From a virus: DNA of 26,132 nucleotides. The position numbers and the translations under genes were made by a program. The DNA is taken from IMG/VR virus record IMGVR_UViG_3300045945_000195, positions 1-26,132 of that record; one strand, 5' to 3'. The first letter of the stretch is position 1; the number at the start of each line of letters is the position of its first letter. Positions 5,687-12,422 of the stretch are shown here, one piece after another. The notes beneath the pieces are model-generated. The model was not told the origin of the DNA. It worked only from the letters and a program-made list of their open reading frames with translations, and searched no databases.

Positions 5687-6315
5687 GCTGCAGCCTGCTG
5701 ATCCATGGCTTCGAACGCAGCGACGTCACGAGCCACGTCGTCGAGAAAATCACGGGCTTGCTTTTCCATCGTTGCAATCAGCGCATCGTCGCGATGGAAG
5801 CGCTTGATGTAGAGCTGCGCCCGCGCCGGCAAGCGATCGTCGAAGCTGACAAAGTCGCACCATTGCCGGCCGGTGCAGGCGATCTGCCACAGCATTTGCA
5901 GTGCGTACTCATTCGGCACCTTGGCGCGGCCGCGCAGCCACTTGAGATGAACGTGCGTGTCGGGACATTTGAATTCGACGAGGCCGTCATCGCCGACAAG
6001 ACCGTCCGGCGAGCATCCCGACATTTCGATCGTCGGGTGTGGGATGAAACCGACTTCGACGACATCGACGTCGCAGCGGAAGGCATAGGCGGCGCGGGCG
6101 CGCGCTTCCAGCATCGAGCCGCGCTCCATCGCGGCGGAGCGATATTGCTCGTAGGGCAGACCGGTGAGCCGCTCGGCGACGAGTTCTCCCCAGTAGCGCT
6201 CGCGCGATGCGCCCCAGCCGCCGCCCTTCACCGTGGCGACGGCATCGGCGAAGCGCGAGGCGGTGAGCTTGCCGACGCGCGCGAGCAGCCATTCCTGCGT
6301 GCGCTGTTCACTCAT
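5683..6315 (-). CDS. YqaJ-like viral recombinase / alkaline exonuclease, 210 aa
   Basis: The protein matches the YqaJ/lambda-Exo nuclease family. It begins with the typical 'RTQEWLLARVGKLTASRFADAV' region (residues 5-26), has E70 in 'RGSMLEARAR', and carries the nuclease core 'SPDGLVGDDGLVEFKCP' with D104, E114 and K116 as likely metal and catalytic residues. A Q140 helix follows (YALQMLWQIACTG). Length is normal for the family. It would degrade one strand of double-stranded ends so that the ERF protein can anneal the exposed strand. It lies three genes downstream of ERF in the same overlapping operon. Confidence 0.88.
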   Translation of the reverse strand: MSEQRTQEWLLARVGKLTASRFADAVATVKGGGWGASRERYWGELVAERLTGLPYEQYRSAAMERGSMLEARARAAYAFRCDVDVVEVGFIPHPTIEMSGCSPDGLVGDDGLVEFKCPDTHVHLKWLRGRAKVPNEYALQMLWQIACTGRQWCDFVSFDDRLPARAQLYIKRFHRDDALIATMEKQARDFLDDVARDVAAFEAMDQQAAA

Positions 6316-6490
6316 CGTCGATCGGCTCGTCGGCGTCGTAGCGTTGCATGATGTCGGCGCGAAATTTGCGCAGCTGCTTTTGCTCGCAGCGGTCGCAAGC
6401 GTAGGTGAGAAAAATGCCGTAGCCGTCGTAGAGCGGATAACGGTCGTGGCCGGATCCGCACGCGCACGAGGTGAGCAGCAGATAGCTCAT
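6308..6490 (-). CDS. small zinc-ribbon protein, 60 aa
   Basis: The ATG at 6490 overlaps the stop of the preceding gene by four bases, and its own end overlaps the exonuclease start by 8 bases, so translation is probably coupled. It begins 'MSYLLLTSCACGSGHDRY' and then has 'ACDRCEQKQ', giving two CxC/CxxC pairs that could bind one zinc. No family is assigned. Confidence 0.58.
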   Translation of the reverse strand: MSYLLLTSCACGSGHDRYPLYDGYGIFLTYACDRCEQKQLRKFRADIMQRYDADEPIDDE

Positions 6491-6741
6491 GATGAATTGC
6501 CCTCTGCCTTGGCGATGGCGGCAGTGATTGCTTCCGCCGCATCTTGCCGCTGTTGCGGCGTTGCGCTTGATCCAAAGCCAAAGGCAAACTGCGCCGCTTT
6601 CAGCGCCTCCAGCATCTCCGGTGCGGCGGCGATCAGGCGGGCATCTTCTGGATTGGTGAGGAAACCCGTCCATCCATCCTTGTGAGGGATGCCGATGCTA
6701 AACTTGCCGTCGTATTCCCATGGTCCGGGTGTGTGCTTCAT
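6487..6741 (-). CDS. conserved phage protein of the 'HTPGPW' type, 84 aa
   Basis: The start 'MKHTPGPWEYDG' and the later 'NPEDARLIAAAPEMLEALK' form a pattern I recognise from many small phage and prophage proteins of unknown function near recombination genes. The second half is helical and alanine-rich. The ATG overlaps the ERF stop by four bases (6741-6738). Confidence 0.75.
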   Translation of the reverse strand: MKHTPGPWEYDGKFSIGIPHKDGWTGFLTNPEDARLIAAAPEMLEALKAAQFAFGFGSSATPQQRQDAAEAITAAIAKAEGNSS

Positions 6742-7529
6742 GCTTCTTTCTTCGATGGGTTCTTCTTGAGTTCGAGGTTGTATTTTGCGTCGGCGAAATC
6801 GCTGGCGCGCAGGTCGGCGACCTTGTCGATGCCGAAGTAGGCGCAGAATTTTCCGATGTCCTGGCCGACGTGGGCGATGAGCTGCTGCAGCTCGTCGAGC
6901 TGCTCGGGATTGATCGCTGCGGTGTCGGCGCTGGTCGCCTGCGCGTCATCGTCATCGGCGGCGGCGAGCCCGAGCGCAGCCTTGAGCGTATAGCGCGACA
7001 GGTAGGTCACCGCGGAGCCGATCGCCTGGTGCTTGTTCTTGGCGCCGCTGTCGTCGGGCGGGCCGGAGAGGCTGTTCTCCTCGCTGTGGCCCTCGCGATG
7101 GGAGATGATGCAGGTGACCGTGATCGGCTCGCCCGGCGGGTTGTGGGTGCGGAAGCGATAGGAGAGACCGTGACGGCCGAGCGGCTCGTCGATGGCGGAG
7201 GCGATCGCCGCCATATCCTCGTGCCGGTAGGTGGTGCGGGCGGCGCCGGGTTTGCGGCTGTCGAAGCCGACCTTCTTCGACTTCAGGATGGTCGGCAGGT
7301 CGGCCTTGGCGGCGGCGATGGCGGCATCGTAGGCACGCCGCGCGGCGTTTCTTTCGAAGCGCTCCTGCAGACCCATCAGCCGTTCGAGAATGTCGATGGA
7401 GGCGCCGCCGGCGACTGCCTGTTGCAGTAGCGCCAGCGGCGTGAGCGACGTCTCGGTCATCACCGGTTGCAGTGTGTTGGTCGGCTTGCGTCGCTTTCCT
7501 GGGGTCGACGCGACCTCGATGTCACTCAT
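6738..7529 (-). CDS. erf: ERF-family single-strand annealing protein, 263 aa
   Basis: ERF proteins (first known from phage P22) anneal complementary single strands during phage recombination. The family signature is clear: a helical N-terminal part with 'LQERFERNAARRAYDAAIAAAKADLP' (55-79), 'GAARTTYRHEDMAAIASAIDEPLGRHGLSY' around 95-124, and 'AIGSAVTYLSRYTLKAALGL' (169-188) followed by an acidic DDDD stretch. The C-terminal tail is more variable. Length is usual for the family. The gene overlaps both neighbours by four bases and pairs functionally with the YqaJ exonuclease. Confidence 0.92.
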   Translation of the reverse strand: MSDIEVASTPGKRRKPTNTLQPVMTETSLTPLALLQQAVAGGASIDILERLMGLQERFERNAARRAYDAAIAAAKADLPTILKSKKVGFDSRKPGAARTTYRHEDMAAIASAIDEPLGRHGLSYRFRTHNPPGEPITVTCIISHREGHSEENSLSGPPDDSGAKNKHQAIGSAVTYLSRYTLKAALGLAAADDDDAQATSADTAAINPEQLDELQQLIAHVGQDIGKFCAYFGIDKVADLRASDFADAKYNLELKKNPSKKEA

Positions 7530-7939
7530 TCACTGGTTTCCTTCGGGGGCAGTGCCGGCAGGTCGAGCTTGTCCAGCTCGGCGCATTGCTGGCGCAGCGT
7601 CTTCATGGTCTGCATGGAGAGGCGCACCTCCTCCTGCAGGCGCTGAATGTCGGCGGCGATGCGGGAGGTGTGCTTGGTGTAGAGGTCGCGCACCGCCTGG
7701 GCGTCGTTCTTGAGTTCGGCCAGTTCGGCCTCGACGCGGGAGAGCAGCTCGTCGATCTCGCGGGTCGGCAGCTCGCCGAAACTGAGGATCTGCTTGAAGC
7801 TCGTGTCGGCGCGCACCTCCGGCGGGCCATAGTCGGAGGGCGCCGAGGAAGTTGCCGCCAGGTCGGAGATTTCGCGGGCGAGGCTGCCCATGTCGACGAC
7901 GGGATCGTGGCGTGGCTTGAAGTCGAAGCTCTTGCGCAT
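7526..7939 (-). CDS. coiled-coil protein, first gene of the leftward operon, 137 aa
   Basis: The ATG at 7939 is the first start after the leader hairpin (7963-8010). Residues 60-125 form a long charged helix with heptad-like spacing (EIDELLSRVEAELAEL ... IQRLQEEVRLSMQTMKTLRQQ), so a coiled coil is likely. The N-terminus is polar. No family is recognised. In lambda-type phages this position is held by antiterminator N, but there is no arginine-rich RNA-binding motif here, so that role is not supported. Confidence 0.7.
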   Translation of the reverse strand: MRKSFDFKPRHDPVVDMGSLAREISDLAATSSAPSDYGPPEVRADTSFKQILSFGELPTREIDELLSRVEAELAELKNDAQAVRDLYTKHTSRIAADIQRLQEEVRLSMQTMKTLRQQCAELDKLDLPALPPKETSE

Positions 7940-7962
7940 TCAATGCTCCGCGGGTTGGAAAA

Positions 7963-8010
7963 GCCCCAGCCGTTGGGGTGCATGACGCGAGACGCAGCAA
8001 CGGCTGGGGC
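7963..8010 (-). terminator. leader hairpin / possible attenuator of the left operon
   Basis: A perfect 13-bp inverted repeat (7963-7975 with 7998-8010, GCCCCAGCCGTTG) encloses 22 bases. Read leftward, it is followed by CTTTTCC, a weak U-run. Within the same bases, CCCCA/TGGGG at 7964-7978 can form a smaller competing hairpin. It sits between the leftward promoter and the first ATG at 7939, so it could terminate transcripts early or act as an antitermination or regulatory element. It does not share the loop core of the paired-hairpin family. Confidence 0.6.
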
Positions 8011-8141
8011 ACGCTACGCAACAGGGACAAGAACGATGATCCGTGCCGCTCGCGCTGGGGGCGAGCCGGGAACGCAACATGATGGGAACGGCCTCCTGGG
8101 CGACAGACTGGGTTGATTTGCCGCGCCTGACAATGCCAATA

Positions 8142-8185
8142 ATTTTAGGAAAACTAAAATATTATAGAAAACCTTAATCTCTCAA
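8142..8185 (-). promoter_or_regulatory. leftward early promoter with operator-like dyads
   Basis: A 46-base AT-rich island in GC-rich DNA holds a perfect TATAAT box on the minus strand (8166-8161). A TTGAGA lies at 8185-8180, but only 13 bases away, so the -35 is uncertain. Overlapping it are the 19-bp dyad ATTTTAG-GAAAA-CTAAAAT (8142-8160) and a second, weaker dyad ATTA-N10-TAAT (8161-8178), centred about 18.5 bp apart. The sequence TAGGAAAA in the first dyad recurs in the dyad upstream of the repressor. Position between repressor and left operon matches lambda pL/oL. Confidence 0.6.
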
Positions 8186-8209
8186 CCCGGTTGCTCCCGA
8201 TTTCACATT

Positions 8210-8812
8210 TTATTTCAGCGGCCCTGGGCAGGCGGAGAACAGGCCGGGCCCGAGCGGGATGAGCTGGCGGGCGCGGAAGTGGCAGCAGATTTCGCCGAGC
8301 CAGGTCACCTCGGCATCGAGGTAGTCGGGCGAGCCGAGCTGCTGCAGCCGCATCAGCCTGGCATGCCCCTGGAGCGGGCTGAGCAGGCCCAGCATGCGGC
8401 GATCCGGGTTGCGGGTGGCCACCAGCACCTCCTCCCCGAAATAGCTCACCAGCGGCCGCCGCTGCGCCTCCCAGTAGATCACCACGTCGCCGTCGCCGTA
8501 GCGCGGCCACAGGTGATGGCCATTGAGGCGCACCGCGGCGAGCGGGGCGGAGGGCACGAACGGGAGCTGCACCTCGGCACGGTGGGCGGCCGGCAGCGAC
8601 ACGATCTCGCCGCCGGGCTCGATGATGCCGACGAGCGGCACCCGGTCGAGGCCGAGGAACTCGATCAGCTTCGGCAGCTCCGTGACGGTGATGCGGCGGC
8701 GGCCGGCGAGGAGGGCGGAAAGCGTCGCCTGGGACACGCCAAGGGCTTGAGCCAGCGCGGTTTTGCTCAACCGACGCTCGGCGATGCGGGCACGGATGAG
8801 GCCCGGTTCCAT
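8210..8812 (-). CDS. phage repressor (CI-like) with HTH and S24-like C-domain lacking the catalytic serine, 200 aa
   Basis: Residues 16-38 form a canonical helix-turn-helix (KTALAQALGVSQATLSALLAG). Residues 80-200 resemble the LexA/CI S24 peptidase-like domain: 'LNGHHLWPRYGDGDVVIYW' aligns with the G-x-S-M-x-P-x-x-x-x-G-D motif, but the catalytic serine position is histidine and no matching lysine is clear ('ARLMRL'). Such a protein should dimerise but not self-cleave. The start at 8812 was chosen because the HTH begins here; a longer frame to 9034 would cross the rightward promoter and cro. It is transcribed away from cro and between two operator-like regions, the arrangement of a lysogeny repressor. 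Confidence 0.85.
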   Translation of the reverse strand: MEPGLIRARIAERRLSKTALAQALGVSQATLSALLAGRRRITVTELPKLIEFLGLDRVPLVGIIEPGGEIVSLPAAHRAEVQLPFVPSAPLAAVRLNGHHLWPRYGDGDVVIYWEAQRRPLVSYFGEEVLVATRNPDRRMLGLLSPLQGHARLMRLQQLGSPDYLDAEVTWLGEICCHFRARQLIPLGPGLFSACPGPLK

Positions 8813-8832
8813 GATACGCGGTACCAAGTTCT

Positions 8833-8847
8833 GTAGGTTTTTCCTAC
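8833..8847. promoter_or_regulatory. operator-like dyad upstream of the repressor
   Basis: GTAGG-TTTTT-CCTAC is a perfect 5-bp dyad with a 5-base AT centre, 21 bases before the repressor ATG. On the minus strand it contains TAGGAAAA, the same eight bases as the dyad at 8142-8160. That supports binding by one regulator at both control regions. A second inverted repeat nearby, CTTTG-N7-CAAAG (8860-8876), is less certain. Confidence 0.5.
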
Positions 8848-8881
8848 TCCGACAGCAGACTTTGTCTAAACCAAAGAGCGC

Positions 8882-8912
8882 TTGACGAGAACGAAAGAAG
8901 TAAAGCTTAAAT
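8882..8912 (+). promoter_or_regulatory. candidate rightward early promoter
   Basis: TTGACG (8882-8887) is followed 19 bases later by TTAAAT (8907-8912). The spacing is long but the position, 31 bases before the cro-like ATG and close to the operator-like dyad, is right for pR. The sequences TTGTCTAAACC (8862-8872) and TTGTCTGACC (8921-8930) form a near direct repeat around it and may be further regulator sites. Confidence 0.42.
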
Positions 8913-8942
8913 ACGTCACATTGTCTGACCGACTTTGCCGTC

Positions 8943-9188
8943 ATGCCCAACCGCCGCCGCCGCCAGCACCTCGATCCGGCCACCCGCATCATCGCCCTCT
9001 TCGGCGGCGCCAGGCGGGTGTCGGCCATGATCAACGTCTCCTCCGCCGCACCCTATCTGTGGCGCTACGGCCGCGAGTACGGCGGCACTGGCGGCGCCAT
9101 CCCGGCGAAGCATCATCGCGCCCTGTTGGCCTGGGCGAGAGCCGAAGGCATCCCGCTCACCGCCGACGACCTGTTGCCGCCGGACTGA
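8943..9188 (+). CDS. Cro/CII-like DNA-binding protein, 81 aa
   Basis: This is the first rightward gene after the control region, divergent from the repressor. It is small and basic at the N-terminus. Residues 15-45 (RIIALFGGARRVSAMINVSSAAPYLWRYG) resemble the YdaS/Cro type of helix-turn-helix, where 'GG' starts helix one and 'V..S...P..W' marks the recognition helix. It is followed by 'IPAKHHRALLAWARAEGI', the usual 'IP..H...LL..A...GI' ending of such regulators. The expected role is repression of the lysogeny promoter and tuning of early transcription. Confidence 0.72.
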   Translation: MPNRRRRQHLDPATRIIALFGGARRVSAMINVSSAAPYLWRYGREYGGTGGAIPAKHHRALLAWARAEGIPLTADDLLPPD

Positions 9189-9192
9189 CCTC

Positions 9193-9693
9193 GTGCCCGG
9201 CCCAGGGGGCAATGATTACTGGACATCGCAACGGGTAGCAGCGTTGCGGAGCATGGTCGGCGAGGGGCTGTCCGCCGGCAAGATCGCCGCCGCGCTCAAT
9301 GCCGTGGCGCAAGTGCACGTCACCCGCTGTGCGGTGATCGGCAAGATCCACCGCCTGCATCTGCGCGACGCTTGGCGCCGCACCGTGCGGTCGCTGCCGA
9401 AGCCGCCTCGACGCCCACGCCAGCGCCCACGCAAGGTGGTGGCCGCGAACGGTGCGCAGCAGGCCGTCGTGAAGGTCCGCTCCAAGGTGAGGCTGCCGCC
9501 GACGCCGGAGCCGGTGCCGCCACCGCCTGACCACATGCAGGCGCGGCATGGCCTGCTCGCGCTCGGCCATGGCGACTGCCGCTGGCCGTACAGCGATCCG
9601 CGTGCGGCGGACTTTCGCTTCTGCGGCAAGCCGGCACTGCCGGACCGGCCCTATTGCGCGGCGCACGAGCGGCGCGCGCATGCGCGGGGGTGA
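9193..9693 (+). CDS. GcrA-family cell-cycle regulator homologue, 166 aa
   Basis: GcrA is an alphaproteobacterial transcription factor that works with sigma-70 RNA polymerase at CcrM-methylated promoters. Residues 8-55 match its N-terminal helix-turn-helix (YWTSQRVAALRSMVGEGLSAGKIAAALN ... TRCAVIGKIHRLHL), and residues 129-158 match its C-terminal zinc module (CRWPYSDP ... FCGKPALPDRPYCAAH; C129, C144, C155, H158). A proline- and arginine-rich linker lies between. It uses a GTG start at 9193, five bases after cro. A phage copy could redirect host cell-cycle promoters or control late phage promoters; both are inference. Confidence 0.88.
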   Translation: MPGPGGNDYWTSQRVAALRSMVGEGLSAGKIAAALNAVAQVHVTRCAVIGKIHRLHLRDAWRRTVRSLPKPPRRPRQRPRKVVAANGAQQAVVKVRSKVRLPPTPEPVPPPPDHMQARHGLLALGHGDCRWPYSDPRAADFRFCGKPALPDRPYCAAHERRAHARG

Positions 9694-9694
9694 G

Positions 9695-9985
9695 ATGGCC
9701 GAGCAGCTGCACCTGTTCGAGCAACCACCGCCGCCGTTGTCGGAGCAGGAGCAGCATCTGCGCCGCGTCGCCGGCAAGATCGGGCCGGCGGTGATGCGTT
9801 TCCTGCGCCTGCGCGGCGTACGTGCGACGTTCCATGCCGCCGAATTGCACGCCTATGTCGGACCCTCGGTGGCGCCGGCCAGCGCCGACCGCATCCTGCG
9901 CGAGCTGCGCCGGCAAGGCAGCGTCGACTACCTGGTCGAGAACCGTCGGGCATCGCTCTATCGCATCACGGAGCTGGCGCCATGA
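9695..9985 (+). CDS. small winged-helix-like protein, 96 aa
   Basis: The start at 9695 has GGGGGTGAG directly upstream and follows the GcrA stop by one base; an in-frame ATG at 9680 is also possible. Residues 23-92 look like a winged-helix domain: helices around 'KIGPAVMRFLRLRG' and 'TFHAAELHAYVG ... ASADRILRELRRQGSVDYLVENRRASLYRITE', the typical helix-turn-helix plus beta wing of phage DNA-binding proteins. It overlaps the replication gene start by four bases. It may help replication initiation or transcription; not proven. Confidence 0.65.
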   Translation: MAEQLHLFEQPPPPLSEQEQHLRRVAGKIGPAVMRFLRLRGVRATFHAAELHAYVGPSVAPASADRILRELRRQGSVDYLVENRRASLYRITELAP

Positions 9986-10863
9986 AATGGTTTCGTTGGT
10001 ATCGGGGGACTGTCGAGCGAGCCAAGTTTCGCATCATTGCCGATCGCGCGTCGTCTCCCGGCCCAGGTGGCGGCTCGGTGCATATGGAACGTGTCGATGG
10101 GGCAGTCTTCACCACCGATGTTCTGGCTGTATGGGTAACGGTTCTCGAAGACGCCGGTAACGCGTCTCATTGGGGTTACGTAACGCGTTACGCGCGTGAC
10201 ATTGCCACGATGCTTGATCTCGGTGTGTCGGAGGTCGAGGCAATTTTGGCCGGCATGGTCGCCGAGGAGATGATCGAAAGCGGCGGCAAGCGTGGTCATT
10301 ATCACATCGTAAATTGGGAGAAATATCAATTCACTAGCGACACCGATCCAACGCGAGCAGAACGGCAAAAACGGTTCAGGCAGCGACGGACGCGTAACGC
10401 GTTACGCGACGGGCCTGTAACGCGTACAGATACAGATCTAGATCCTGTAGATCCTAGCGGATCTACAGCCGACGCAGGCGTCGGCGCTGCCGCCCTCTTC
10501 GACAATGTCGAGGTCATCGACGAAGACCCGCAAGCCAAGCTGTTCCGGGTTGGCAAAACCATCCTGGTGAGCTTCGGCGTCGCCGAGAAACGCACCGGCG
10601 CGCTGCTCGGCATGTGGCTCAAGTCCCGCAACGATCCAGTCGGGCTCCTCGCCGCCATCAAGTTTGCCCGCGACCAGAACGTCGTCGACCCGGTGGCGTA
10701 CGTTTCCGCAATGCTGAAGGAAGGGAAGGCAAATGGACAAAAATCTGCCGGCGATCGGGCACACGAGCTTGCCGAAGAGTGGCGACGACGGGAGCGTGAC
10801 GCGCAGGTTTCAGGAACGGCTGACAATGCCCGAGGCACTCGACCTGGTCGGCAAGCTGATTAA
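9982..10863 (+). CDS. phage replication initiator-like protein (winged-helix N-terminus), 293 aa
   Basis: Residues 1-120 match the N-terminal half of phage replisome organisers: 'MKWFRWYRGT', then 'VTRYARDIATMLDLGVSEVEAILAGMVAEEMIE' (winged helix) and 'YHIVNWEKYQFTSDTDPTRAERQKRFRQRR', the usual W-E-K-x-Q-x-x-S-D segment. A low-complexity linker (about 135-170) follows, then a charged helical C-terminal domain of unknown fold. The gene contains iteron-like palindromes and a perfect hairpin (10135-10468), so it probably carries its own origin, as lambda O does. It overlaps its neighbours on both sides. Confidence 0.72.
   Translation: MKWFRWYRGTVERAKFRIIADRASSPGPGGGSVHMERVDGAVFTTDVLAVWVTVLEDAGNASHWGYVTRYARDIATMLDLGVSEVEAILAGMVAEEMIESGGKRGHYHIVNWEKYQFTSDTDPTRAERQKRFRQRRTRNALRDGPVTRTDTDLDPVDPSGSTADAGVGAAALFDNVEVIDEDPQAKLFRVGKTILVSFGVAEKRTGALLGMWLKSRNDPVGLLAAIKFARDQNVVDPVAYVSAMLKEGKANGQKSAGDRAHELAEEWRRRERDAQVSGTADNARGTRPGRQAD
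10135..10468. other. candidate replication origin inside the initiator gene
   Basis: GTAACGCG-type repeats occur in two clusters: 10157-10164 and the 12-bp palindrome GTAACGCGTTAC at 10180-10191, then the same palindrome at 10394-10405 and GTAACGCGTAC at 10417-10427. A GGTAACGG half-match lies at 10135. Just after the second cluster, CTGTAGATCC-TAGC-GGATCTACAG (10445-10468) is a perfect 10-bp hairpin with a 4-base loop in a locally AT-richer stretch. Repeats plus a dyad within an initiator gene is the lambda ori layout. Confidence 0.55.
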
Positions 10864-11341
10864 CGCTACCTATCCCAATTCCAAGCTGCCCAACAGCTAC
10901 ATCGGCAACACCGCTGCGCTGATGCTCGATTATCCGAAATCGATCGCGGTTGCTTGCCTTCACCCCACGCGCGGCATCGCGCGTGACTGCAAGTTTCCGC
11001 CGAGCGTGGCGGAGATTGTCAAGTGGTGCGAGAGCGACTTTGGTCACTTGAAGCGGGCATACGAATACGATCAGCGCAGTGCCGAGCAGCTGCGCGAGCG
11101 CGAACGCATCGACCGCGAGAACGCCGCCGACAGTCCCGCGCATCGCGCCGCCGTGATCGAGCGCATCCGGGCGCAGATGGCGGCCGCCGGCATGCCGTTC
11201 GAGGCCGATCGCAAGCACGCGCACGGCGAGACGCCGGAGACCGTCAAGGCAAAACTGCAGCTGTCGGATGCAGATTGGGATGCGCTGCCGGATGCGCCAC
11301 GTCGTGGTGACTTCTGGCACGGCGTGCGGTGGCCGAAGTGA
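10733..11341 (+). CDS. hypothetical protein, likely replication accessory, 202 aa
   Basis: The gene starts within the end of the replication gene (131-base overlap), using ATG at 10733 with AAGGGAAGG just upstream. Residues 30-110 contain 'MPEALDLVGKLINATYPNSKLPNSYIGN' and 'FPPSVAEIVKWCES', and the latter half is a long charged helix (EQLRERERIDREN). It resembles small helical partners encoded after phage initiators (helicase loaders or DnaT-like), but no signature allows assignment. Confidence 0.6.
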   Translation: MDKNLPAIGHTSLPKSGDDGSVTRRFQERLTMPEALDLVGKLINATYPNSKLPNSYIGNTAALMLDYPKSIAVACLHPTRGIARDCKFPPSVAEIVKWCESDFGHLKRAYEYDQRSAEQLRERERIDRENAADSPAHRAAVIERIRAQMAAAGMPFEADRKHAHGETPETVKAKLQLSDADWDALPDAPRRGDFWHGVRWPK

Positions 11342-12069
11342 AGGCGATCGACATCGAGCTGCTGTTGCGGTGGGCCTATCGCGACGAGCTGGCCAAGCGG
11401 GTGACGTCGAGCGCCGAGGGGGTGTGGGATCGCATGGTCGCGGTCGGCCGCTACGGCGTGGTGGTCGACAGCGCACCGCGGGCGCAGCGCTACGACCTGG
11501 GCGAGCCGCACGAGGATGCGCTCATCCTGGAAAGAGGGGTCGCATCGCTGCCTGATGCCGTCATAGATTGGCAGCGCGAGGCGGTGAGCGTGTTGGGCGA
11601 CTTGATGGCTGTCCTGGAGCCTGGCAGCCTCGAAAACGCACCAGCGAGCTTCCCTGGCCGTTTTCGCCCCACCGCCTCCTGGACCACCAAGGCCGGCGAG
11701 CGCGTGTGCGTGCAGCTCGATCCGCCGCGCGAGGTTGCCTCGGTGCGGACGCTGCGCACCAGCGCATTGGTGACCATGCACGCCTCGATGGGCACGCGAC
11801 CGGATTGGCGCGAGGAGCATCCGCAGCCGCTACCGGTGCCGGCGGTGCGCGGACCTAACCCCATGGTTATGGGCAAATGTTTGCGCAAGGGCATCTACAG
11901 CGAGGGGTCATACTGCCCATTGCGTTGGTGGCCGTCACCGACCGCAGTGGCTGCGGCGCGTGCCGACTACCTGGTGTGGTGGCGTGGCCTACGAGAATTG
12001 ACAAAGATCAATTTCGTGGCGCATCGGGCGCTGCTGCCTGGGGTGCCGGAGATGCCTTGGTTGGCTTGA
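11329..12069 (+). CDS. conserved hypothetical phage protein, 246 aa
   Basis: The frame opens with GTG at 11329; a second GTG at 11338 (VKAIDIELLLRWAYRDEL) overlaps the upstream stop and is an equally good start. The N-terminal part is helical, the middle has 'ERVCVQLDPPREVASVRTLRT', and the end has repeated tryptophans (CPLRWWPSP, YLVWWRGL). I believe similar proteins occur in rhizobial phages near replication genes, without known function. It is the last gene of the right early operon; hairpins at 12153-12237 follow. Confidence 0.6.
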   Translation: MAEVKAIDIELLLRWAYRDELAKRVTSSAEGVWDRMVAVGRYGVVVDSAPRAQRYDLGEPHEDALILERGVASLPDAVIDWQREAVSVLGDLMAVLEPGSLENAPASFPGRFRPTASWTTKAGERVCVQLDPPREVASVRTLRTSALVTMHASMGTRPDWREEHPQPLPVPAVRGPNPMVMGKCLRKGIYSEGSYCPLRWWPSPTAVAAARADYLVWWRGLRELTKINFVAHRALLPGVPEMPWLA

Positions 12070-12245
12070 CAAATGCGGCCAAATCATTGACGTATCGCCC
12101 TTGCTCCGAGCTGCGGGTGCGGTCGGACAGCCCTCCAACCCTCCCAAAATGTACGCGACCACGCATCGTCGCAGCGTGGTCGCGTGCCTTGCCGGGCTCG
12201 GAACAGGGAGGCGGGAGCCACGGGTTGGCCGGCTCCCCCTCCCTT
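12070..12245. terminator. hairpins between converging operons
   Basis: This gap between a plus gene ending at 12069 and a minus gene ending at 12246 holds two hairpins. One is a perfect 12-bp stem, ACGCGACCACGC (12153-12164) with 12174-12185, around a 9-base loop. It has no U-run rightward; leftward a short ATTTT lies nearby. The other is GGGAGCC (12213-12219) with GGCTCCC (12231-12237), followed rightward by CCTCCCTTT. Placement suggests they end both transcripts. The loops are 9 and 11 bases, so they do not belong to the 30-nt-loop family. Confidence 0.6.
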
Positions 12246-12422
12246 TCAGTTCCTCCTCCAGGGATCATCCTCCCAAGGCTGCCGCGGCTTGAGCAGCAGG
12301 TAGAGCACCGTGCCGGCGATGAAGATCCCGGCGACGCCAACTGGTCCCGCGATGGCGAAGCCGATTGCGGCCATGAAAATGCCGGCAAAAGCGGCGGCGA
12401 AGCAGCTGCCAATGTCGTTCAT
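12246..12422 (-). CDS. small membrane protein, 58 aa
   Basis: The frame encodes a hydrophobic protein with about two membrane segments: residues 9-24 (AAAFAGIFMAAIGFAI) and 28-44 (VGVAGIFIAGTVLYLLL), ending in a charged tail (WEDDPWRRN). Its ATG overlaps the stop of the HTH gene by four bases (ATGA), which supports expression. Holin-like or superinfection-exclusion roles are possible, but no family is recognised. Confidence 0.6.
   Translation of the reverse strand: MNDIGSCFAAAFAGIFMAAIGFAIAGPVGVAGIFIAGTVLYLLLKPRQPWEDDPWRRN

Noticed and set aside
7526-7939. Antiterminator N at the first left-operon position
   Set aside because: No arginine-rich RNA-binding motif; the protein is a mainly acidic coiled coil.
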